A stretch of 64,000 nt of DNA. It comes from Varanus komodoensis (taxonomy: Eukaryota; Chordata; Lepidosauria; Squamata; Varanidae). Where the stretch lies: NCBI RefSeq assembly GCF_004798865.1, contig NW_025335317.1, positions 21,568,354 through 21,632,353 on the forward strand. Reading direction: 5' to 3'. Each line of letters starts with the position of its first letter. Positions within the stretch are counted from its first letter, which is position 1. The position numbers and the translations under genes were made by a program. This document shows positions 49,141 to 58,084 of the stretch, one piece after another. The notes below the pieces were generated by a model that was not told the origin of the DNA, made no database searches, and worked only from the letters and a program-made list of their open reading frames with translations.

Positions 49141-49142
49141 AT
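48552..49142 (-). CDS. BovB ORF2 protein, C-terminal 196 codons (partial)
   Basis: The frame is open throughout. Conserved BovB stretches are visible in order: GSKISADGDCSQEIKRRLLL near residue 6; LPTKVRIVKAMVFPVVTYGC near 44; ESWTIRKAECRRTEAFELWC near 64; WRRLLRVPWIARRSNRSVLE near 84; KYFGHLMRRKDSLEKSLMLG near 120; KRRRGRQRMRWLDGVTEA near 144; the C-terminus ends RSRTRLCD. This is the region after the reverse transcriptase core in RTE-clade ORF2. The catalytic and endonuclease domains are missing, so the fragment is inactive. The initiating Met is not the natural start. The lack of stops suggests recent insertion. Confidence 0.93.
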   Translation of the reverse strand: MVIFMGSKISADGDCSQEIKRRLLLGRKAMANLNSVLKSKDITLPTKVRIVKAMVFPVVTYGCESWTIRKAECRRTEAFELWCWRRLLRVPWIARRSNRSVLEEISPDCSLEGQIWKMKLKYFGHLMRRKDSLEKSLMLGTIDGKRRRGRQRMRWLDGVTEAVGVSLGGLRGMVEDRKAWRNVVQGVVRSRTRLCD

Positions 49143-49144
49143 TA

Positions 49145-49463
49145 CTTCTATATAAAAATATGAATACAGTGAAGCTGCACTAAAGAATTTATATCTATAT
49201 ATGTAATGCGTACAGGATTTATATGTAGCAATAACATAAAGACAAAAAGGATAATTAAGCCATTTCCCGGTTCATTTTGGCAGATTACAGCCATGCAAAA
49301 TACATACTTTTATGAAGTCTGGAGATTTAGTCCTAAAGAATGTTAGCCAAAGGCTAAAAGTACAAGCAAACCTCCAGATTACTGAAAGTGATTGAAACCT
49401 AGTCTCTAATTCCCAAAATAAACTGATCTAATATGTTCTCTCTGTCACACACACAGACACACA

Positions 49464-49494
<31 letters not shown>

Positions 49495-50345
49495 GGGGGG
49501 GAGAGGAAAGCAGAATAAGGTTTAAAAGGTAAGCATTCAGTTGTAGTAGTGCTTGCTAATTTAGAAAAAAAATCAACCCAGAGAGACAAGTGTTTGAGAG
49601 AGGTGTCCTTGGGAAAGAATAAATCTAATCAAGGGAGATGGTGAAAGGGTTTTTATAAAAAGGGGAACAAAGTGATCAATCACACTGACATTCAGGGAAG
49701 CTGACTTTAAGTGACTCAAAGAAATGTATTTAAGAAACAAGGCTAATGTTTGCAAGCAATTCACTGGGTATGCATTTTAAAAATGTTTCTTCAAAACTGA
49801 GCCTTATGGATTGAATTTGGCAAACTGGATGCTTACCAAGTTTGGATTCCAGTTCATAAATGGCAGTAACCTACATGCTAGTAGTTTATACTTATTTTTG
49901 CACAGCAAAACTATTTCAAATCTTTTTACAGAAGATCTGTCCACTTGACATTTTCCTTAGATATTGCCACCTCTAGCACTTGGCCTACACTTTAAGGTAT
50001 AAAGGAAAACAGTGTTCCACAAAGGTAAGACAAGCAGTAAAGTCCCCAAAAGCATGAGAACTGGGTACATAAGGCAGTGTCTTCTCTGTTATCAATTTGT
50101 CCATTCACTGAGATATGCAGATCAGGGCATCCTGTTGTTCCATCCCCTGCACAGGTATATTTGGTGGCAAGCAAGAAAAAGCGTTTTTAGTTATGCTACC
50201 CTGCTGTGTGACAGGCAACATCCTTGCTGGTCCTTCAGTGCTGATTAAAAGCACCTCTTTATTTGGAGGCATTTGCTGATTTTAATACCTAGCTTAGTAG
50301 ATGTGTTTCTTGGTTTGTCTTTTATCTTCATACTGTAATTGTTTT
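49145..50345. other. non-coding stretch with compound microsatellite
   Basis: An (AC)n(AG)n tract followed by a G run lies at 49446-49503. No gene or transposon recognised elsewhere. Confidence 0.6.
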
Positions 50346-50347
50346 AA

Positions 50348-50443
50348 GGTGCAATGCTCTGCAAGTTTAGACAGAAAATAGGCCAACAACTCCTTGTGGA
50401 AGCTGAAGGCATTTTTCTGTCTAAACTTGCATGGGGTTGCACC
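50348..50443. mobile_element. 96-base hairpin element (MITE-like)
   Basis: The left arm (50348-50378) contains gcaagtttagacagaaaa. The right arm (50413-50443) contains ttttctgtctaaacttgc. The two pair nearly perfectly over about 31 bases except a few positions near the outer end; the loop is 34 bases. The 'ggtgcaat' termini resemble those of a common reptile palindromic repeat. It is non-coding; a transcript across it would fold into a stable hairpin. Confidence 0.65.
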
Positions 50444-50444
50444 A

Positions 50445-51565
50445 TTGATGATTTTGGTTCACTGCCCTGTTTCATTGGTTATGAAAAAACTATATAAACA
50501 TTTGAATTGCAGAAAAGGTGAAACAAAAGTCTTACTTTACATAAGGCTACCCTAGATACAATGTATAAAACCAAGGCAGGGGTAGGAGAAACAAAGCAAA
50601 ACCAAACAGAAAGGAAGAGACAATATCTGGAAAGAATGACACAGTCCAAAATGACCGAGGGCTCCAGATCAGACAGTGAGGAAACTGGATGGGCTTAATC
50701 TTAGATGAACAGCTGCCCTGTTGTATGAACAGTTCATAAAACAGTGAACCTGGCATGGCTGTAAATCCATATTTGGATAGGTAAACTAGGTTAGAGTGTA
50801 ATCCCAGGTGCATTTAGATGGACAAAAGTCCTACATGGCTCAGCCAGAATGTGCAGATATCTCCATATATAAGACAAAAAGAATTTGAGATTTTAAAAGT
50901 TGAGATCGGGGAGAAAGTGAAATTGACAGATTTATTTATCCAGGCATGGTCTGCGAGTTCTTTACTTTTAAGGGTCTAGGATTCAATCTCTGTGTATTCA
51001 ACCATGTTTATGGTTATGGTCTTTATTATGACATGCTGCTCAGCTTTGGCAACTATATGACAGGCAAGTATAACATGGTTATCTCCATGCTAGGAATAGC
51101 TGTAATTATTGCATTTGTACAGAGCAGATGTGTGAGAATTTTGTTCACTTTCTTGTTGGATAAGAACAAATTTCCTCAAAAACAGGATGAAGAAAAACTG
51201 ATGTGTTGTCCTCCTCCCCCCCCCTTGCTTTGGACCCCCTTCCCTTTCTTTTGGTCCTTTAGAAAGAAAAAAAAATACGTAAAATCCCATTTCCTGAAAT
51301 CTAACATGGAGATATTTTGACCAGTTTAGTACTGTGTTTCAGGTATACAAACAGGGATTTTTTTACAAAAAGGTTACAAGTCAGTTCTATAGCTGCAGAC
51401 ATAGCCAGAATCTCCATGAAAATATGTTCAATGTAAATCCAGGGAGATAGGAAGGTACATTTTGTTACATCAGTATAATGAATATAAACACACACCAAGT
51501 TACTGGGTATGGGACAACCCTAGAATGGATAAAACCTCCCCAAGTAACATATCTGACAAAATTAG
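50445..51565. other. non-coding stretch
   Basis: A plus-strand frame of 124 codons at 50946-51320 has no family resemblance and passes through C-rich and A-rich runs; I do not support it as a gene. Confidence 0.4.
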
Positions 51566-51569
51566 ATGT

Positions 51570-52156
51570 AATATTCATTCATTTATTTATAATATTTTAA
51601 CACACTCTTTATTCTGTCATATTGCAAAGGTGTACATGTTACATGCAAAACAAAATAATCAACCACACAATAAAAATGTTCCAGTAAAAATGATTCAGAA
51701 GCTCAAGAACTAAACTAAACTATCATGGCACTTAGAAATGCCTGGGTAAAGAAGTCAGTTTTAACTTGGAACTGAATGCTGGCAGCACTGGCAGAGAATG
51801 CTCTTGCTGTTCAGTGGAGAATATTCTAGCTATAAGTAGAACAAAGCAGGCCCACTGCCTAATTCCTATACAACAAACCTTCTCCGAAGACATGGACAGG
51901 TTTGTACATGAAGAGATGCTCCTGAAGGTGGTTGGTTCCTGAACCATTTAAGGCCTTAAAACTAAGCACCAGTACTTTGAATTGGGCCCCAAAACAAACA
52001 AATAGCAAACGTAACTAAGACTTAGTGTCATGTGGTGCCATCTGGCCATGCCTCTTAACATTGTAGCTTGCACATTCTACAATCTGTACCATTTGAACCT
52101 TCAGAGTTATCTTCCAGGAAAACCCCATGGGCAGTGCATTACAGTAATCCAATCAA
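51570..52156 (-). mobile_element. older L2-type LINE, 3' portion (host of a nested insertion)
   Basis: The minus-strand L2 3' UTR and decayed coding sequence align with 46.5-46.95 kb. Landmarks on plus are 'cctgaaccatttaaggcctt', 'gtactttgaattgggccc' and 'gcagtgcattacagtaatcc'. The sequence stops at a trinucleotide repeat and seems to resume after 52795 ('gtggccagactatctttgct', then 'ttaaaaagtcttccttgcc'), on the far side of a younger L2. Confidence 0.7.
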
Positions 52157-52798
52157 GAGATGATGATGATGATGATGATTATTATTATAACATTTCTATG
52201 CCGCCCCTTGCTGAAACCTCGGGGCGGCTTACAACATGATGAAATACATTGAAATACAATAGTACATAATAAATTACCATTAAATACAAAAATACAAAAA
52301 ATACATTGATTTACAAATATAAAATTAAAATTATCAGTATAAAATAAAAATATCGGAGGAGAAAGAGAAGGAAGAAGAAGTTGCCCTGGCCAGATCATAT
52401 GTTTTAACAATTGAAATGATGTTTAAATAAAAAGGTCTTTACCTGGCGCCGAAAAACCAGTAATGACGGTGCCAGGCGGACCTCTTTGGGGAGTGAATTC
52501 CATAGGTTGGGCGCCACCGCAGAGAAAGCCCTCCTCCGGGTACTTACTCTCCTAATTTCTTTCATGGAGGGTTCCCGGAGAAGGGACTCTCCCGCAGATC
52601 TCAAAGGGCGGTCGGGCATATACGGACGTAAGCGCTCGTTCAGGTAGCCAGGACCCAAGCCGTTTAGGGCTTTATAGGTCATAATCAACACCTTGAATTG
52701 GGCCCGGGCTTCAATGGGAAGCCAGTGAAGCTGACGGAGGACTGGAGTCATGTGAGCATAACGCCCCGTCCCCGTCAGCAACCTGGCAGAGTGGCCAG
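52157..52798 (-). mobile_element. young L2-type LINE 3' end nested in older L2
   Basis: The low-coordinate end is a (TGA/TTA)n tract (52157-52190). It is followed by the 3' UTR 'gccgccccttgctgaaacct' and 'cggggcggcttacaacatga', nearly identical in reverse to 26455-26535. The 5' truncation is at about 52798. The whole insertion is about 640 bases. The flanks on both sides look like the same older L2. Confidence 0.85.
52404..52781 (-). CDS. L2 ORF2 protein, C-terminal 125 codons (partial)
   Basis: The frame is open and carries the L2 C-terminal pattern: HMTPVLRQLHWLPIEARAQF, KVLIMTYKALNGLGPGYLNE, RAFSAVAPNLWNSLPKEVRL and VFRRQVKTFLF. These follow the RT domain in L2 ORF2; RT and endonuclease are absent through truncation. 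The frame extends a few residues 5' of the first start codon (ARLLTGTGR). Intactness suggests a recent insertion. Confidence 0.9.
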   Translation of the reverse strand: MLTGTGRYAHMTPVLRQLHWLPIEARAQFKVLIMTYKALNGLGPGYLNERLRPYMPDRPLRSAGESLLREPSMKEIRRVSTRRRAFSAVAPNLWNSLPKEVRLAPSLLVFRRQVKTFLFKHHFNC

Positions 52799-52864
52799 AC
52801 TATCTTTGCTGAGGAACAGTCTAACTGGTGAACAATGGTTGATAACAAGTTGTTAAAAAGTCTT

Positions 52865-53475
52865 CCTTGCCACCTTATTTATTGGCCCTCATGCTGACCC
52901 CAGATACCAGTCCAGCTTCATCTGACTCAGATGACGAGACTTGTCATACAGATGGGACTCCAAATCCCTTGATGACCTCACCCAGAAGCTTCTGGAACAT
53001 TCATTATGAAAAGTGTATTGCCTCTTCATTTGCATATGGAGTGATTCTCCTTTTCCTTAACCTTTGGAAGGTACATTATCTAAATTTGATTTGAATATAT
53101 TGTATAACTGCAGTTGGTCCACTCTGGAATGAACACATGTATTTCCATATATTTCCTCTCCCTCTCAAATTCTCTATTTTTGAAATGCATATAAAGTGGA
53201 TTCACTTTAGGCATATAAAATGAGGGAAAGGGTTGAGGTGCTCAAAATGCATGAAGCAAGTCCAAGAGATGATCCTTTCCCTGACGCTTGGCCCAGCTTG
53301 TAATAATAGAATGGAGACAGAGCAGGGGTCTTCCTATCACCCTCAGTGTTGATAATGAAAGTGGAACGAAGCTGTGTTTTACTTTGTGTGTTCATCCCAT
53401 TGACATCTCTTTTTTGGCAGTGCATTAAAAAAACTACCGAAGAACTTGTTTGACTAGAGGCAAGTGTGGACCAAA
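52865..53475. other. non-coding stretch
   Basis: No gene or repeat family recognised beyond a few bases of the older L2 at the start. Confidence 0.45.
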
Positions 53476-53477
53476 AT

Positions 53478-53590
53478 AATTTCTTGGATGCATATTGTCA
53501 TACTAAATGCAGACCCACTGAAGTTAGTCATTACTAAATTCAGTCCCATTTATTTGATTTAAATATGCATCTCTCTAGATCCAACCCAGT
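53478..53590. repeat. reptile palindromic repeat fragment
   Basis: 'tactaaatgcagacccactg' followed by 'aagttagtcattactaaatt' and 'cagtcccatttatttgattt', ending 'agatccaaccc'. This is the self-complementary pattern of a common lizard repeat; a related diverged copy is at 39331-39480 ('gggttggatccaataa' to 'gtttggatctaactc'). Confidence 0.5.
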
Positions 53591-53824
53591 GGGTCTGTCA
53601 TTTCTCCTTCAGGTCTTCCAATCATACTAGTATCCCTTCATCTCTCAGACTAGCTGGGAAAACTGCATTGGTAGAGTGAGTCTGAAGTGTGCTCTGACCC
53701 TCTTACTATTCTGCCATGAGTGAAATGTCTTTGGAATTTTAGCCTCAGCTTGGTTGCCTTTGTACCCTCCACTTGAGCTGATGGGAAAGTGGGAAGCACT
53801 AAGGAAGATGTAACTGTTGTTTTT

Positions 53825-54065
53825 GGAAGCAACAATGGAGAATCGGAACCTGTCATACTTTGGGTACATCACGAGAAGGCAAGGCTGGTGGAAAAGACAG
53901 GGAAAGTCAAAGGCAGGAGAAGGGAAACACCAGGAATGGATTTGATCGATTTCATAAAATAAGCAGCAGCCTTGAGTTTAGCTGAGCAGGGATGTGGAGG
54001 ACAAGGCATTTTGAGGGGCACTCACTCATAGGGTCACCATAAGTCGAAGACGACTTGACGGCATG
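53825..54065 (+). mobile_element. RTE-type LINE 3' end, older than BovB copy
   Basis: The plus strand decodes NLSYFGYITRRQ, parallel to YFGHLMRR of RTE-clade ORF2, then decayed sequence. It ends 'gggtcaccataagtcgaaga' and 'cgacttgacggcatgg', a classic RTE-family 3' end. It is distinct from the BovB tail at 48538, so two RTE lineages are represented. It lies directly upstream of the CpG island. Confidence 0.7.
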
Positions 54066-55067
54066 GCACACTGCACAGTTGCTTCCCCTCCAGCCAGCAC
54101 GCCCAGAATGAAGGGGGGTCATTTTCCCCACTTAGAACACTCTTTTCTGGGCTACCTATTCACCTTCTCTAGATTTCTAAACAGATTGCTATGCTACTGC
54201 CCCCTATTGGACCTTTTTATATTGTTTAACATCGCCACATTCTTGGATAACCAGGCATTATTCGAGGTGGTGCACCTTTCATCCAGCATCTCCGATCGGT
54301 TTCCTTCCCTGTCATTGAAGCGCCTGACGCCCCTTCCTGCGCCCAGGTGTACTAGGCAGATGTATGCCGGGGCTAAGACTATGTGAGGAGCCGACCAGCT
54401 ACAGTTCTCCCTCTGAGCGATCCTTGGAATGGCGTTGCCCAACGCCACAGCCACATTCTGGCTGTAGAAAGCAAGCGCCGCCAAGCAATCATTTCCACAA
54501 ATCTCCTGTGTTCCTGCGCGCTTGTACAGGCAGCACAAACTGCTCGCCCTCTGCGTGTGTGTCCGCGCAACTATATTACGAGGCAACGTGCAAGGAGCGC
54601 GTCCTGCCGCCTCTTGTAACACTCGCGGCTTTAAAGGCTTCGCTATCGTGTCAAGAAGACGCCGGTGACGCCCGTCTCACGTGGAAGCGCATGAACCCGC
54701 CGAAGAGGACGGCGTGTCCAAAATCCTCTTGAAAGCGAGCCATGCATCTTCCCGGAGCCTCGCCGTGCGCACACGATCCGCAGGAGCCCGAGCAGCCCTC
54801 ACTTCCATGCCCCGCCTGAGTAACGAGGCGCCTTTCCTCCGCCGGGCTTCTCCGACTGCGTCAGGGAGAGCGGGAGAGGCGGGAGCTGGAGCCCACCGCT
54901 CCCCGGGCCGAAGTGCTGCAACCTGCTGCCTCCTCGCGCGCGCTCTCCCGCTCTCCAGTGCCTCGCAGCCCCGCTCTCTTCTGCGGCACGGGAACGAACC
55001 CGGCCGGCTGCTTCTCTCCCCCATGTAGCGACCCCGCCCGCGCACACACACGCACACCCCGCGCGCC

Positions 55068-55071
<4 letters not shown>

Positions 55072-55137
<66 letters not shown>

Positions 55138-55145
55138 TCTCTCTC
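55072..55145. repeat. (CT)n microsatellite inside the CpG island
   Basis: More than 30 CT units, nearly uninterrupted, lie within the presumptive promoter or 5' UTR. The reverse strand is a GAGA tract. Such polypyrimidine tracts can bind GAGA-type factors or adopt triplex structures; here this is only a possibility. Long open frames on both strands through it (serine/leucine or arginine/glutamate repeats) are artefacts. Confidence 0.97.
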
Positions 55146-55751
55146 GTCCTGCCGCGCTGCGGTGGCTCTCCAGCCCCCGAGCGCAGCTCCCCGGCTCTGC
55201 AAGGTGGGAGTCGCTGGGTTTCCCCTGCAGGCGACGAAGGAGCGGCTCCTCTTCTCGCGTCCAAGCGCCCCGGAGGAATCTCCCGGCGCTTTCTCCCGTC
55301 CGCGCGCGCGCGTGTGCCGCGCCGCGCGCGCCCGCTGCCCGGGACTCGCTGCCTGCGCCTCCTCCTCGCCGTCTCCCGGGGGCTTTTTTCCGCCTCAAAC
55401 TTTTCCCCATCCGCTCCGTCCTCCTCCTCCGGCTACGGCGAGTGGCCCCCTCCCGTTCCCACACCCATCTGCGCAGCCAGCCCTGGGCCGGCGGAGCGGG
55501 GCGCAGAAAAGCGAGGCGGAGGCGGCGGAGGCGGCCAGAGTAGCGCCACCTTCTCTTCGTCGCCCCCTTGCTGTGGAGAGACTCCGGGAAAGCGCGTGAG
55601 CGGGCGAGCCGCACTCCCTCAGCCCAGGTGGCGCCCGTGGGAAGCGTGAGGACGGAGGGCGCCGCGGACGTCTCCCAGGCTCTCCCGCGGGCGCCCGGGA
55701 GGGCGACGCCGCCTGTGGCACGGAGGCAGCGGCCACCTGGACTTGGAGGAA

Positions 55752-55790
55752 ATGAGCAACCGGCACCCCGCCGAAGCGGCGTCAGCCTGA
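55752..55790 (+). CDS. possible upstream ORF (12 codons) at the end of exon 1
   Basis: An ATG at 55752 opens MSNRHPAEAASA and stops at TGA (55788-55790), three bases before the consensus donor at 55794. The start context (gaggaaATGa) has a purine at -3 but no G at +4. If exon 1 is transcribed this could act as a translation-damping uORF. Otherwise it is a chance frame. No peptide function is implied. Confidence 0.25.
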   Translation: MSNRHPAEAASA

Positions 55791-56018
55791 GAGGTAAGAA
55801 GCCCCTGCGCATCCCTCCCCGGCGGAGGCAGAAGGTGCCCCGCTCGCCCCTTCTTCGCCCCCGCTGCTGGCGCTGGGCTGCTCCGTCGCCACAAAGTTGC
55901 CGTCAGTGGGCTCCGGAGGGGGTCGAAGTTGCGCGTTTCTTCCCCTCCGCTCGAGTGGCAACGCGGCTGTCAAACGCCGGTCAGAGTCCTGTGCTTCCAA
56001 GGCAACTGTGGCACAGAG

Positions 56019-56105
56019 CTGAAAGGGGCCGAGGGGAGAGGTGCACCTGAAGGTCATCTAGTCCACCCCCCACCGGGATAAACCAGTCCAATCTCGTGCA
56101 AGCGG
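56019..56105 (-). mobile_element. CR1 3' UTR fragment at island edge
   Basis: 'gagctgaaaggggccgaggg' and 'aaggtcatctagtccacccc' are the reverse complement of a CR1 3' end (compare 'ccatctagtctgac' in the three young copies). It lies at the right margin of the CpG island; the CR1 octamer tail is not visible. Confidence 0.55.
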
Positions 56106-56134
56106 AAACCACCGGGGCATCCTCGGTCCGTGCC

Positions 56135-57450
56135 AGGGAAAGATACAGCCGGGGGCGATCATCGGGATTTGCAGGCTGCTGGAATAACCCAAGTTGTCTG
56201 TATGGGTCTAGCAATTGTGATTTCACCCACATCGTCAAACCTCGTGTTGGCAAAAGTTTCCCCTCCAACCCTTCCGTTACCGCGTGGATCGTGCAGCATC
56301 GAGGTGACAGATTTACTTTGAGTGCTCACAGCATTGGTGGTGGCAACAATCATTCTTCTTTCTTGCTTTTCTAATGATACGTTAAGCATGGAAAATAAGC
56401 CATATGATGTGATAAAAAGCTGGTCTCACTTTCTTACTTTAGTCTGAAATGGGTTACCTGACTGGGTTTTCAACCCAACCTTAACGTTACTTAAACTGCT
56501 TACTAGTGCTAAAGTGTGTGAGAGACATTCTTGACAGGTAAGGCAAAGGGCCACAAGGAAATCTTTGGAGGCATGGCTTGCTCTAAGTAATTCTGGGGGT
56601 GGTGGGGAGGGAGAGATGGCTATTTTTGGTGTTCTGTCTGAATATATGGCAAGATAGCCCCATAATACCAGGGGAGAGGGGAGTGCTTTGGTGTTATGGA
56701 ATCCTCTCTCTAATGCAAAAGTTATGCTAAATGCAAAGGACTGGTAGCAGGGAGAGCTGCTGTACTTGTGCTTTAATATCTGCATATGGTAATCAGCCAG
56801 ATAAATGAACCAGTTAGTATTCTGTTCTTGTAATACTTGGTGCAGTAGAGGGGCTGCTGTTACATTTCATTTCCAATCTCATTTGTGGGAGGGGAATAAT
56901 GCTCGCTGTGTTATCTGTTCCCTCACACGTGCCTTTTCTTAAGATCTTTGCTATCCTGTTACGGCAGAAGGGTGGCTTTTTCCCACTTACTTACCTTGGC
57001 TTCATTCCTGCTTGACTATGGACTGGTAAGCGGTGAGCGGAAATCTTGCTGGGGGTTGGGAGGCAGCATGTTCTCTTCTGGAACTTTAGCCCCATCAGCA
57101 GTCTGCTCATCCCTTCCCTGGAACTCCCGGCAGGTAATCGGAGACACTAAGATATTTGCACAGTTTCTGTGTTTACTTTTTCTGCTTGGATTGCGGGGTT
57201 TGGACATAATAAATGATGTTAGTGACTGGTGAGACTGATCATTAAGACTCTTCTGTGAGCAGCAAAGCTTTTACTAGTGGATGATTAAAAACAAACCATT
57301 GGAGAGAGTGAAGCCACACTAATATATGATACGTTGGTTCAGCACAATTATACTAATTTTTTTTTACTCAGGAAGAGGAGATGGCTCCTTAAATGAGCCA
57401 AGTTTTAATGGAACTGTCATGCTGGTTGAAGAAAAAGATTTCATAACCAT
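56135..57450. other. start of putative first intron
   Basis: GC content falls back after 56.3 kb. No coding exon with convincing splice sites is seen. The acceptor-like 'ttttttttactcag' at about 57358-57371 is followed by repeat sequence rather than a plausible exon. Confidence 0.45.
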
Positions 57451-57451
57451 G

Positions 57452-57520
57452 CAATCCAATCCTGTGCATGCTTAATCAGAAGTAAGAACTCATGTAAGTG
57501 TGCATAGATTTGCCATCTTA
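57452..57520. repeat. reptile 'cagaagtaag' repeat fragment
   Basis: 'caatccaatcctgtgcatgc' followed by 'ttaatcagaagtaagaactc' and 'atgtaagtgtgcatagattt', the same motif order as at 2698-2770. Confidence 0.55.
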
Positions 57521-57982
57521 TTCTCCTGCTAGTCATTCTGTGGTGGAAATTATTTCCTTGTTTATTTTATAACATTTGTATCCCAGTCCTCCATCATGAA
57601 GCACAGATGGAATATAGCTAACCAACTAGTTAGATGATTTCTCGTAAATGTGAATGCCTGTCCAGGAACTCAGGATATTTAGTTGCAATACCATTAAAAT
57701 ATAACATAAATGGAAACCCCTTACATGGATCACAGTGGGGTATGTTTTTCTTATTCATATAGCTGAAGAAGAATAACAAAAAGACTCACCAAATCTGACA
57801 TATTTTCTTCTACATTTCCATATTTCCATGAAAGACATAGAGAATGGTGGATAAAAAAGTTTGACAGAAACAAGGCCAGTCTAGGCTGAATGTGTAGTAT
57901 ATACAAGTCTGTAGTAAAATGGTGAGCTTACAAAATAGGTAGTAGCGGTTTGTAGTGGTTAATTAAGAGATTGACTAGACAT

Positions 57983-58080
57983 TAACAGCACAGTCCCATA
58001 AATGTATGTTCAGAAGTAACTCTGATTGGATTCAATTGGATTCACTCCCAGATAGGTCACTGTAGGACTGTGGTCTTAGT
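57983..58080. repeat. reptile 'cagaagtaa' repeat fragment
   Basis: 'cagtcccataaatgtatgtt' then 'cagaagtaactctgattgga', 'ttcactcccagataggtcac' and 'tgtaggactgtggtct'. It is another diverged copy of the family at 57452 and 2698. Confidence 0.5.
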
Positions 58081-58084
58081 TAAG

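Larger units (their letters stand above)
54380..56130 (+). promoter_or_regulatory. CpG island promoter and putative non-coding first exon
   Basis: After 54 kb of AT-rich DNA the sequence turns sharply GC-rich and CpG-dense, with runs such as gcgcgcgcgtgtgccgcgcc near 55300 and GC boxes (ccccgcccg near 55032). There is no TATA box near an obvious start. A splice donor of consensus form, gag|gtaaga, lies at 55793/55794; a weaker candidate aag|gtggga lies at 55203/55204. Vertebrate CpG islands usually mark promoters, often with non-coding first exons. Orientation plus is inferred from the donor; a divergent minus-strand transcript is possible. The gene is not identifiable. Confidence 0.8.

Noticed and set aside
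48664-49155. Plus-strand 163-codon frame at 48.7-49.2 kb
   Set aside because: Antisense shadow of the BovB ORF, which matches a known family on the other strand.
54913-55599. 228-codon plus-strand frame with Ser/Leu repeats
   Set aside because: It passes through the (CT)n microsatellite and is an artefact of low stop frequency in GC-rich DNA; it does not end at the splice donor.
54799-55812. 337-codon minus-strand open frame through the CpG island
   Set aside because: Its composition is Arg/Gly/Ala/Glu-rich and driven by GC content and the GA repeat; overlapping long frames occur on both strands. No domain is recognisable.
57358-57490. Exon with acceptor 'ttttttttactcag' and donor 'cagaagtaag'
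   Set aside because: The would-be exon has an early stop after its ATG, and its 3' half is a common interspersed reptile repeat in which the donor-like motif is part of the repeat.
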